NCBI RefSeq assembly: GCF_000827885.1
Contig: NZ_JTKH01000021.1
Span: 1 to 64,000, forward strand
DNA: 64,000 bases
Direction: 5' to 3'
Source: Vibrio renipiscarius
Lineage (GTDB): Bacteria; Pseudomonadota; Gammaproteobacteria; Enterobacterales; Vibrionaceae
In this document: positions 47,701-55,713 of the stretch, piece after piece
Numbering within the stretch: the stretch's first letter is position 1
Layout: each line of letters opens with the position of its first letter
Program-made: the position numbers and the translations under genes
Notes under the pieces: generated by a model
Database searches by the model: none
Seen by the model: only the letters and a program-made list of their open reading frames with translations
What the model was told of the DNA's origin: nothing

Positions 47701-48735
47701 ATGATCTATCACAAACTGCCGCATTCTAATTTGGAAATCAGTAAAATTTGCTTAGGCACGATGACATTCGGCGAGCAAAACAGCCAAGCAGACGCCTTTA
47801 AACAACTTGATTACGCACTGGAACGTGGGGTCAACTTTATTGATACCGCAGAAATGTATCCCGTACCACCAACCGAAAAAACACAAGGCGCGACCGAACA
47901 ATGCATTGGTCGGTGGCTCGAAAAATCGGGGATGCGTGAGAAAGTCGTCATTGCAACCAAAGTCGCAGGGCCACGCAGTGTGCCGTACATTCGCGAGGAC
48001 ATGAAGTTAGACCGCCGCCATATTCATCAAGCCATTGACGACAGTTTACAGCGCTTAAAAACCGATTATGTCGACCTGTATCAGCTTCATTGGCCACAGC
48101 GACAGACCAATACTTTTGGTCAACTCAATTATCCCTACCCTGACGAGCAGCAAGAAGTCACCTTAATTGAAACCTTAGAAGCGCTTGCAGAACTTATTCG
48201 TGACGGAAAAGTACGTTATATCGGTGTCTCTAATGAAACACCTTGGGGAGTCATGAGCCTACTGAAATTAGCAGAAAAGCATAATCTGCCACGTATCGTC
48301 TCTATCCAAAACCCGTATAACTTACTCAATCGCAGTTTTGAAGTGGGCTTATCGGAGATCAGCCACTTCGAAGGTGTCGAGCTCCTGGCGTATTCACCAT
48401 TGGCGTTCGGTTGTCTAAGTGGTAAATATCTGAACAATCAAAGACCAGAAGGGGCACGTTGCTCCTTATTTGAACGCTTTGTCCGTTACTTTACTCCACA
48501 AGGCATCGCCGCAACTCAAGCGTATGTTGATCTTGCACGTGACCATGGTCTTGATCCGGCGCAAATGGCGTTAGCGTTTGTAAATCAGCGTTCATTTGTT
48601 GCCGCAAATATCATCGGCGCGACAACAATGGCGCAACTAAAAATGAATATTGATAGTGTTTCTATCACGTTAAGTGATGCGATACTCGCGGATATTCAAG
48701 CGATTGGGACCACTTACTCCAATCCTTGTCCTTAA
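47701..48735 (+). CDS. tas: Aldo/keto reductase Tas
   Basis: A 344-residue NADP(H)-dependent aldo/keto reductase. The N terminus MIYHKLPHSNLEISKICLGTMTFGEQNS and the active-site segment DTAEMYPVPP, plus LLAYSPLAFGCLSGKY, match E. coli Tas, which complements tyrosine auxotrophy under starvation. AAGGAAGG lies seven bases before the ATG at 47701; the open frame extending to 47581 is non-coding upstream DNA. Tas genes lie near mutH in E. coli too. Confidence 0.93.
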   Translation: MIYHKLPHSNLEISKICLGTMTFGEQNSQADAFKQLDYALERGVNFIDTAEMYPVPPTEKTQGATEQCIGRWLEKSGMREKVVIATKVAGPRSVPYIREDMKLDRRHIHQAIDDSLQRLKTDYVDLYQLHWPQRQTNTFGQLNYPYPDEQQEVTLIETLEALAELIRDGKVRYIGVSNETPWGVMSLLKLAEKHNLPRIVSIQNPYNLLNRSFEVGLSEISHFEGVELLAYSPLAFGCLSGKYLNNQRPEGARCSLFERFVRYFTPQGIAATQAYVDLARDHGLDPAQMALAFVNQRSFVAANIIGATTMAQLKMNIDSVSITLSDAILADIQAIGTTYSNPCP

Positions 48736-48739
48736 CTTA

Positions 48740-48773
48740 AAAGGGGTGAGCCAAGCGACGGGCTCACCCCTTT
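48740..48773. terminator. Bidirectional terminator between tas and DUF1127 gene
   Basis: A perfect 13-bp stem (AAAGGGGTGAGCC with GGCTCACCCCTTT, 8-nt loop) between convergent genes. Confidence 0.9.
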
Positions 48774-48775
48774 CA

Positions 48776-49027
48776 TCACGTTGTTATTCGAGCCGTTAAA
48801 ACACGACGAAGGTGGCGAATTCGACGCTCTACTTTCCGCTGTGGAGCCTCACTTCGCCCAAGAGGACGACCATCCATATCCAAGCCAATATCTCGCAACA
48901 AATGCGCATTCTGCCAAGGAATATCATAAGCGCTACGACGAACTTTGCGTTTCCAAGCGCGATCTTCTCGACGTAAATCGGCCTTCACTAAGACGGTGGC
49001 AAGTGTTAGGTAAATAGAATGTTTCAT
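48776..49027 (-). CDS. Small arginine-rich DUF1127-type protein
   Basis: An 83-residue very basic protein. The C-terminal half, with NAHLLRDIGLDMDGRPLG, fits the DUF1127 core (LxDIGL). The start chosen is ATG 49027 with GGAG eight bases upstream, not the longer frame to 49069. Small DUF1127 proteins in other bacteria affect RNA turnover and phosphate or carbon metabolism, but no function can be assigned here. A 40-codon ORF lies 113 bp upstream on the same strand and probably shares its transcript. Confidence 0.75.
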   Translation of the reverse strand: MKHSIYLTLATVLVKADLRREDRAWKRKVRRSAYDIPWQNAHLLRDIGLDMDGRPLGRSEAPQRKVERRIRHLRRVLTARITT

Positions 49028-49139
49028 GGTATTTCTCCAGTTTCTGCTTTGCTGGGAAAAAGGCCACACATTAAAAATAGGAGATTTGACTATTTAATCA
49101 GCTGCCTTGTTTCCGCAGCCAATTAACATTGGGGGCGGA

Positions 49140-49262
49140 TTATTGTTTTGCTTGTTTAGATTGTCGATCGCAACAAATACAGGCCATCATTGAGAAGCCG
49201 TGCAGTTTCAATATGGGATCGATAAAGGCGCAAATGGTGTGAATAACAGTGAACTGTTTCAT
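49140..49262 (-). CDS. Unannotated 40-residue Cys-rich small protein
   Basis: Reading MKQFTVIHTICAFIDPILKL then HGFSMMACICCDRQSKQAKQ, the ORF starts at 49262 directly behind a strong Shine-Dalgarno (TAGGAGGCG, nine bases before ATG). A sigma-70 promoter and a 5' hairpin lie upstream. The N-terminal part is moderately hydrophobic, the CxCC motif could bind metal, and the tail is basic. I recognise no family. It precedes the DUF1127 gene, which supports a two-gene small-protein operon. Confidence 0.6.
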   Translation of the reverse strand: MKQFTVIHTICAFIDPILKLHGFSMMACICCDRQSKQAKQ

Positions 49263-49306
49263 TGTGCGCCTCCTAGCAAAGTAATAATCCAATCGTTTTG
49301 GGGGAT

Positions 49307-49357
49307 ATGAGCCTGAAGCTCATGGTTAAATTTTATGCAATTGAGCACATTATTCAA
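49307..49357 (-). promoter_or_regulatory. Promoter and 5' hairpin of the small-protein operon
   Basis: On the minus strand TTGAAT (49357-49352), 16-bp spacer and TAAAAT (49335-49330) form a good promoter with a start near 49323. A perfect 6-bp hairpin (49323-49318 with 49312-49307) would sit at the very 5' end of the transcript, a placement that often stabilises mRNA. Confidence 0.6.
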
Positions 49358-49478
49358 CCACAAACTGTTAACAAAATGAAAAAACAATTTTTTAACCTAA
49401 AATTAAGTCTCTCAATGCGACAAGCATAAGATATTCCTCTTGGAAATAACCCTCACACCATCGATTTGTTTTATGCAT

Positions 49479-49506
49479 AAAAAACCAGCTCGGAAGAACT
49501 GGCTTT
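49479..49506 (-). terminator. Terminator of the arcB-lipoprotein transcript
   Basis: On the minus strand a 10-bp stem with two wobble pairs is followed by TTTTTT, about 70 bases after the lipoprotein stop. The rest of 49360-49478 holds nothing else I can name. Confidence 0.75.
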
Positions 49507-49576
49507 ATTTTCAATCATTTAACTGTACGCTGTTTGATAACCTTTTGTACAATTGATTCGTCACATCGACCTGCGA

Positions 49577-50023
49577 CTAATAAACAGTATCGATATTCAC
49601 GTCTTTCTCAACCAGCCACTCAACATCGTCACCGTTATTAATCATCACAGCAACATCAATCGGCAGCTCGGAGTCAAAATCAAATTGCCACACAAACGAT
49701 ATTTCCCAGCGATTTTCACTGTGACTGCGCAATTCAAGTAGGTCACCCTCAATCAACCAAGTCTCATCACCTTGACGCAATGAGATACTGGTTACATCTA
49801 AATCTGCGGGTAAAGTGTCACTGGCCTCAAGCACCAACGCACCATGAAGCGCTTGTTCTTGCATCTCTCCAATCGTTGGCATTTTATTAAGCCAAAGATT
49901 GCTTTCTAGTTGAATATTCGCCTTATCGACAACGATTTGATTGTCTTGTTCCCAACCCACTTGTGTTGTTGAGCAACCCGCTAACAGAGCAAGACCTAAC
50001 GAAATTACCGCGATTTTTTTCAT
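49577..50023 (-). CDS. Predicted lipoprotein of unknown function
   Basis: A 148-residue protein with a clear lipoprotein signal (MKKIAVISLGLALLAGC, lipidated Cys17). The mature part is acidic with beta-type segments (WLIEGDLLEL, WEISFVWQFDFDS); I recognise no family. It follows arcB by 40 bp on the same strand and shares its terminator, so it may be expressed with the yhcC-DGC-arcB group. Confidence 0.75.
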   Translation of the reverse strand: MKKIAVISLGLALLAGCSTTQVGWEQDNQIVVDKANIQLESNLWLNKMPTIGEMQEQALHGALVLEASDTLPADLDVTSISLRQGDETWLIEGDLLELRSHSENRWEISFVWQFDFDSELPIDVAVMINNGDDVEWLVEKDVNIDTVY

Positions 50024-50063
50024 GTTCTTCTCCCAACTTTAACGTCAACGTTCAGTAAAGTGA

Positions 50064-52409
50064 TCAACGCTCACTGAGCCATTGCTTGAGTATTTGAATA
50101 TCATTCAGATATTCATTCTTAATTTCTTCTACCCAGTCATCAATATTTTCCCACCAAGTTGGGTGCTCTGGGGATTGCGCTTTTTGTGCCACTTTTTGGA
50201 TGTGTTTCAAACCGATAGAACCGGCCGCACCTTTAATTTTATGCGCCTCAGAAACGATACCCGCTTGATCTTTCGCCGTCATATTTGAATCCAACAATTC
50301 AAGATAGCTCGGCATCATGTCTTCAAACATCACCACGCTTTCGATCACAGGCTTAGTACCCACAATCGAAATGTAAGATTCAAGCATATCGAGATCGAGC
50401 AACTGTAAGTAGTCTTCATCATTGCTGCGCGCTTTTTTAATCGGTGAGGTTGGTGCTGGGACCGGCGTATCAAGATCGGGCGCCATCAACGCAATCACAT
50501 CTTGTACTGCCGCCACCGACAATGGCTTACTGATGGCTTCATCCATGCCCTTCTCATAGTATTCTTCTTTATTTTTTAATACGTTGGCAGTCAGCGCCAC
50601 CAGCGGCGGTACAATGTCATAATGATCGCGATAATAAGCGGCCACATCGAACCCCGTCATATCTGGTAACTGAATATCTAAAAAGACTAAGTCATACAGA
50701 TCCGGATCAAATTTATCGATCGCCTCTTGGCCAGTCATTGCAACTGTCACGCGGTGTCCCATGCTCTCCAATAGCGAACGGGCAACGGTAATATTAAGCT
50801 CGATATCTTCGACCATAAAGATATTCAACTGATGCTGCGTAGAGTGTACGTCTGGGACTTTAATTTCCTCCGCCCCCGCCAACGGCACTCGAATGGTGAC
50901 GGTAAAAGTACTGCCAAAACCTTCTTCACTACTAACAGAGATGTCACCCTCCATTTTCTTAATCAGCTGCTTAGAAACCGCCAAACCAATGCCCGTTCCT
51001 ACCGCGTGCAAATTATCTTTACCCGATTTAACTTGATAATACATCGCGAAAATTTTCGCGAGTTCCTTTTCAGGAATACCAATACCCGAGTCTTCCACCT
51101 CCAGCGTGAGTTGTGCAAATTGGTCATCGCAATCGGCGCTGACAGAGAGCACAACCCCCCCTTCTTTGGTGAACTTCATCGCGTTACTAATCAAGTTCCA
51201 CAATACTTGACGGAGACGAGTTGCATCCACATGAATGGCCGCAGGTAAATCACTCAATCTTTCTAAGTCAAAACGTAAGCCCTTTTGCTCAGCCATCAAT
51301 GCCGAGAGGCTTTCGATCTCAACAATAAACTCATCAAAATTAAGTGGCGCGGGATACAACTCAAGCTTACGGCGATCAAACTTATCCATATCGATAATGT
51401 CGCTAAAGATGCTGCCTAACGTCACCGCACTTACATTGATCGTTTGCATGTGCTTACGCTGCTCATCCGTCATTGGCGTATCGAGCAGCATACGACTTAA
51501 CCCAACGATGCCATTAAGCGGCGTGCGTAATTCATGGCTGATCGTCGAGATAAAAGTGGTTTTATCTCGGCTGGCTTTTTCTAATGATTCTTGATGACGT
51601 TTGCGTTCGGTAATGTCTCGACCAAAACCAACCAACCCAAGATGGCGGCCGTCTTTGTTATAAAATGGGACTTTACGCAACTCAAAATAGTTTTTATGCC
51701 CATCGGGATACTCGAGCCATTGCTCATAAGTAATCGCCTGATTATTGTTAAAAACGGCTTCATCCGTTTCGACAATATGCTCCGCATCTTCTTGGCTATA
51801 CACTTCCCATGGCGTAAGGCCCACCAGTTGAGATTCTTTTTTACCCGTCAGTTCTTCCATTGCACGGTTACAGCCAGAAAACACACCGTCCGCATTGCGG
51901 TAATAGATTAGGTCTGGGGAAGCATCGATAAATGAACGCAGCAACGCGGTCCGCTCTGCCAATTCAACTTGGGTTCGCTCACGCTGATACACTTCATTTT
52001 CAAGATCATTCATCGCTTCTTCGCGTGCCTCTTCGGCTTTCTGTCTCTCTTCTATCTCTTGATTTAACTGGGTAATGTTATTTTGAAGTTGGTTGTTTAG
52101 CTCTTTATCACGCGAACGCATATCTTTGAGTTTCACGACCATTTTTGACAAACGTTGGCGAGAGTCTTCCAGTTGATCGACAACAACCGAAAGAAAGTAG
52201 ACCGCCCAAGGCGTAATAATTAAGCCGAAAAATACCGAACGGACAATGTCGATATCATCGACATGGCCACTCAGTACTAAGGTAATGCCTACCTGCACCA
52301 CGACAGCTAAAGCGACCAGCGCTAAAGCCAATAAAATTGAGAAACGCAAAATGCCTAATCGAACAAGCAAATCAACGTAATATTGGGCAAGGTTTTTGAT
52401 GGTTTTCAT
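50064..52409 (-). CDS. arcB: Anaerobic hybrid sensor kinase ArcB
   Basis: Tripartite sensor kinase of the ArcAB redox system, 781 residues. It has two TM helices (about 24-48 and 57-78), a coiled-coil linker (80-150), a PAS domain (155-268), a histidine kinase domain with His292 in STISHELRTP, a receiver domain with Asp in FLDIQLPD near 576, and an HPt domain with AHKIKGAAGS near 717. Numbering is in register with E. coli ArcB. Of the two redox cysteines known in E. coli (180 and 241), Cys180 is present (SGCNRAM) but position 241 is Tyr (HKNYFELRK). The gene is in an apparent operon after yhcC and a diguanylate cyclase. Confidence 0.97.
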   Translation of the reverse strand: MKTIKNLAQYYVDLLVRLGILRFSILLALALVALAVVVQVGITLVLSGHVDDIDIVRSVFFGLIITPWAVYFLSVVVDQLEDSRQRLSKMVVKLKDMRSRDKELNNQLQNNITQLNQEIEERQKAEEAREEAMNDLENEVYQRERTQVELAERTALLRSFIDASPDLIYYRNADGVFSGCNRAMEELTGKKESQLVGLTPWEVYSQEDAEHIVETDEAVFNNNQAITYEQWLEYPDGHKNYFELRKVPFYNKDGRHLGLVGFGRDITERKRHQESLEKASRDKTTFISTISHELRTPLNGIVGLSRMLLDTPMTDEQRKHMQTINVSAVTLGSIFSDIIDMDKFDRRKLELYPAPLNFDEFIVEIESLSALMAEQKGLRFDLERLSDLPAAIHVDATRLRQVLWNLISNAMKFTKEGGVVLSVSADCDDQFAQLTLEVEDSGIGIPEKELAKIFAMYYQVKSGKDNLHAVGTGIGLAVSKQLIKKMEGDISVSSEEGFGSTFTVTIRVPLAGAEEIKVPDVHSTQHQLNIFMVEDIELNITVARSLLESMGHRVTVAMTGQEAIDKFDPDLYDLVFLDIQLPDMTGFDVAAYYRDHYDIVPPLVALTANVLKNKEEYYEKGMDEAISKPLSVAAVQDVIALMAPDLDTPVPAPTSPIKKARSNDEDYLQLLDLDMLESYISIVGTKPVIESVVMFEDMMPSYLELLDSNMTAKDQAGIVSEAHKIKGAAGSIGLKHIQKVAQKAQSPEHPTWWENIDDWVEEIKNEYLNDIQILKQWLSER

Positions 52410-52475
52410 TCAGCGCTCCGGGCGACAATCTTACGACGATCTTACCTGTTTTGGCTGAATTGAGCTAAAGATTCC

Positions 52476-54236
52476 CTACGCGGTTAAGGCTTTATTCTCG
52501 GATGTGTGATGCACACAAGTCTGATTTCGGCCATTTGCTTTCGCTTGATACAGCGCATTATCAGCCAATGCAACAACCGCTTCGGCGTCATTGTGGTGAT
52601 GCGGGATCAGAGAGACAATGCCAATACTGATAGTGACCGACGAGGCCGCGTTTGACGTGTGGTGAGGTATCGCTAATCGTTCGACCTCAGCATGAATACG
52701 TTGCGCAAGTATATGAGCACCATTCGTATCGGTGTTCGGAAAAATAAAACCAAACTCTTCACCGCCATAACGCGCGACGCAATCGCTCGAACGAGAGGTT
52801 ACGCGTCGAAAAGCCTGAGCAACGGCAATCAACGCTTCATCGCCTTTTTGATGACCATAATGATCGTTATACCCTTTAAAGTAATCGATATCACACATCA
52901 TCACCGTTAAAGGTTGCTGCTCTCGAACATGCAGATGCCACAGAGTATCTAATTGCTCATCGAAACGACGACGATTGGCGATTTGTGTTAAGCCATCAAT
53001 AAAACTTAATCGCTCAAGTTCTTGATTTGCAATCTCAAGTTTTTGCTGGGTTAAATAACGTTCGGAGACATCACGAGCCATCACTAATACCCCATTCGTA
53101 CCTGAAATAGGATCACGAAAAGGTGACTTCACGACATCATACCAAGTCATTTTACCGTTATTCTGTATGATTTGATCGGTATAGCGTAATGGCAGCCCTT
53201 CGCTCAAAACCTTGTTATCGCTACCACTGAAACGCGCATAATCTTCTCGTGAAATAACTTCTTGAAGTCGCTTACCGATTAATGCGTCAACATCAGCGAT
53301 CCCCATTGCCTTAACAAACGGTTCGTTACAGGCTTGGTAGACCATGTTTTCGTCGAAGATACCAATCGAATCAGGGCTTGATTCAAGGATATTTTGTAAA
53401 ATCGTATCGCGCTGAGCCAGCGCAATCTCTGTGTCTTTGCGCTTTTCCATCTCATCACGAAGATTTCGCTGCATATTATGCCAATCCGTCACATCGTGAC
53501 TAATACTCAACACACCCAATCGCTCACCTTGCGGTGACATTAATTGGCTTTGGTGAGTTTCCAATAAACAGCTGCGCCCTTGCAGGTCGACGGTCCAACG
53601 ACGATTAGACGCACGCCCTTTCATCACGCCTAATATCTCGCTTGCGCCCTCTTCCGAACGTTCTCCCCAAAACCGGTCAAAAGCTCGGTTAGTCACAACG
53701 GAATCATCCGGCTTTTTGATGAATATCAGCTCGGATAAATTATCAAAAGCACTTTTCACCACAGAGAGCGATTGTATTTCAGCCATCACTTCTACCGTGC
53801 TTGGCTTATGAGGAGAAACATACAGTAGCCAGACACGACGGCGCTTATAACGCGTTTGACGCCCGGTAATATCGACTTTGATGGTTTTCGTTTCTGACAC
53901 TGGCCAATCGCATTGGTGGCTGACAAAACGGTCACCAGAAAAGCGGTCGATTAGCTGCGCCATAAATGAAGCAGGAAGAGCATCAGGCAATAAATAAGAT
54001 CGCCCCACACGTCGAATCCCTAAAAATTGGCTGGCAAAGGTATTCGAAAGAAGCAGCTTACTCGACTTAGCATCAATTAAGAGTAATGGCGTCGGCGCAT
54101 CTTGGATAAGTCGTGTGATTTGTTGACTGAAATAGACACCGAGACGGATGAACAGCAATACCAGCGTAATGGCGATAAACGCTTCAAATCCGAGGATATA
54201 GATAGCATTGGGTAAGGATTGAAACATCGGCTCCAT
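52476..54236 (-). CDS. Membrane-anchored PAS-GGDEF diguanylate cyclase
   Basis: A 586-residue protein with one N-terminal TM helix (about 12-34), PAS-like domains (about 40-120, 145-250 and 275-395; the last, with LESSPDSIGIFDENMVYQACNEPF, is clearest) and a C-terminal GGDEF domain. The active-site loop is YGGEEF, and an inhibitory I-site RSSD lies five residues upstream, so active, product-inhibited c-di-GMP synthesis is predicted. It lies 16 bp after yhcC and 66 bp before arcB on the same strand. Confidence 0.9.
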   Translation of the reverse strand: MEPMFQSLPNAIYILGFEAFIAITLVLLFIRLGVYFSQQITRLIQDAPTPLLLIDAKSSKLLLSNTFASQFLGIRRVGRSYLLPDALPASFMAQLIDRFSGDRFVSHQCDWPVSETKTIKVDITGRQTRYKRRRVWLLYVSPHKPSTVEVMAEIQSLSVVKSAFDNLSELIFIKKPDDSVVTNRAFDRFWGERSEEGASEILGVMKGRASNRRWTVDLQGRSCLLETHQSQLMSPQGERLGVLSISHDVTDWHNMQRNLRDEMEKRKDTEIALAQRDTILQNILESSPDSIGIFDENMVYQACNEPFVKAMGIADVDALIGKRLQEVISREDYARFSGSDNKVLSEGLPLRYTDQIIQNNGKMTWYDVVKSPFRDPISGTNGVLVMARDVSERYLTQQKLEIANQELERLSFIDGLTQIANRRRFDEQLDTLWHLHVREQQPLTVMMCDIDYFKGYNDHYGHQKGDEALIAVAQAFRRVTSRSSDCVARYGGEEFGFIFPNTDTNGAHILAQRIHAEVERLAIPHHTSNAASSVTISIGIVSLIPHHHNDAEAVVALADNALYQAKANGRNQTCVHHTSENKALTA

Positions 54237-54252
54237 TCTGAAATTCTACCGC

Positions 54253-55191
54253 TTAAGGTTTAACATAGTGAAAAGGACGCTGAATCAGAGAGCCTTGCGC
54301 ACCATCACGGTTTAAAGCTCGACCAATTTCCGTCATGGCTAGCCAGCGATTTTCACACCATAAGGGTGACAACAAGGTTGGGCGACGTGCGGCGGAAGAG
54401 ACACGATGAAAAACCACCTCAGGCGGTGTCATACGAATCATTTCACTGGCAATCGACACATACTCTTCTAGCTCAGGCGCCTCTAAGCGACCCGCTCGCC
54501 ATGCTTTCGCCATGGTGCTGCCCTCTACGATATGCAAACCATGCAGTTTGATACCGTCCGTCCCGACCGCTAACACTTTTTCTAATGTTTGCACGTTGTC
54601 ATTACGGGTTTCTTTAGGCAAGCCAACAATCAAATGGGTACACACTTTAATACCTAAAGCACGGGCTCGCTGAGTGATCTCTGCGTAACACTCAAAATCA
54701 TGACCACGATTAATATGTTTGAGGGTTTGATTGTTTGCCGTTTGCAAGCCGAGTTCTAACCATATCTCATAACCTTGCTCAACATAGCCCGACAAGAGAT
54801 CCAATACCGCATCGGGAACACAGTCAGGGCGAGTTCCAACACAAAGACCAACGATATCGGCGGCCTTTAATGCTTCTTCATACATGTTCTTGAGGACTTG
54901 CACTTCACCATAGGTACTGGTGTAGGCTTGGAAATAAGCGAGGTATTTTTTAGCGCGACTGATTTCACCCGCTCGATCCGTCAATTGCTCTACGATGCTT
55001 TTGACTTGCGTTTGCTCATCAGCGAATGAAGCCACATTACAAAATGTACAACCGCCTCTCCCGATCGTGCCATCACGATTTGGGCAACTGAACCCGCCAT
55101 GTAGAGTCAATTTATGGACTTTTTCACCATAGCGGCGTTGTAAGTCTTGGCCAATAGTATTCACTAGTTCGTGTAATTGCATGTCACTCAA
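54253..55191 (-). CDS. yhcC: Radical SAM protein YhcC (TIGR01212 family)
   Basis: A 312-residue radical SAM protein. The [4Fe-4S] cysteines are in CPNRDGTIGRGGCTFC; the family has an extended spacing after the first Cys. Other segments include YFQAYTSTYG, LCVGTRPDCVPD and WLELGLQT. The enzymatic reaction of the family is not known to me. In E. coli it is likewise between arcB and gltB, so the linkage is conserved. Divergent from gltB. Confidence 0.9.
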   Translation of the reverse strand: MSDMQLHELVNTIGQDLQRRYGEKVHKLTLHGGFSCPNRDGTIGRGGCTFCNVASFADEQTQVKSIVEQLTDRAGEISRAKKYLAYFQAYTSTYGEVQVLKNMYEEALKAADIVGLCVGTRPDCVPDAVLDLLSGYVEQGYEIWLELGLQTANNQTLKHINRGHDFECYAEITQRARALGIKVCTHLIVGLPKETRNDNVQTLEKVLAVGTDGIKLHGLHIVEGSTMAKAWRAGRLEAPELEEYVSIASEMIRMTPPEVVFHRVSSAARRPTLLSPLWCENRWLAMTEIGRALNRDGAQGSLIQRPFHYVKP

Positions 55192-55560
55192 ATCGTAATA
55201 ATTATCATTATAGTTAGTGTAATTTGATTACACGTTTGAAACCTTTTTGTAGCACATACGATTAAACCACATTTGTTAATTTGATCCCTATCACAAATCA
55301 ATAAACATGCAAAAATACGTTCTTCACTCTGGAAATAACACAAAAAACAAACAATAAATCTATTTGTTACTCAAAAAATCTGCATAACAGTGCGGAGTTT
55401 TGATTGATTTTTGGGCCAAGTAAATTGTAGGATACTTACAGGTTTTACTTGCTCGGCGTAAGCTAAATAAAAAACTAACTGCAAGAAAATCGGTGATAGA
55501 CAAATCCCACCTATATAAATCACTACTTTAGTGATGCAGTAAAATGGATATCACCAAGGA
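55192..55560. promoter_or_regulatory. yhcC-gltB divergent regulatory region with CRP/FNR-type site
   Basis: AT-rich, without genes. TTGAT-CCCT-ATCAC at 55281-55294 matches the FNR box TTGAT-N4-ATCAA at 9 of 10 positions and the CRP core TGTGA-N6-TCACA at 9 of 10. A second perfect inverted repeat, GTGTAA-N5-TTACAC, lies at 55217-55233 close to the yhcC start. Confidence 0.5.
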
Positions 55561-55713
55561 TTGTCTTTCTCGCAACATTTTTCCTGTGAGAAGAAGAAGG
55601 GAATCAAACCTGAGCAACCTCGTTCAGGTGCGAATCAAATTATAAAAGGAAGTGACGTGCGATTAAGTTCGCTTAATAGAAGTGCGTCCAAATTAGATTG
55701 GAAGGATGTATCT
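55519..55713 (+). promoter_or_regulatory. Structured leader of gltBD
   Basis: The probable 5' UTR of gltB has alternative hairpins. ATCACTA 55519-55525 pairs with TAGTGAT 55529-55535; the same GTGAT can instead pair with ATCAC at 55550-55554. Further on, ACCTGA pairs with TCAGGT (about 55608-55629) and ATTAAG-TTCG-CTTAAT forms a stem-loop (about 55662-55677). An ATG at 55544 opens a 33-codon frame ending at 55645, immediately before AAGGAAG, the ribosome site of a possible GTG start for gltB at 55657. Confidence 0.45.

Noticed and set aside
55217..55233. TyrR box near yhcC
   Set aside because: TGTAA-N5-TTACA is similar, but the spacing is wrong for TGTAAA-N6-TTTACA and the neighbours are not aromatic genes. 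Kept only as an unassigned inverted repeat.
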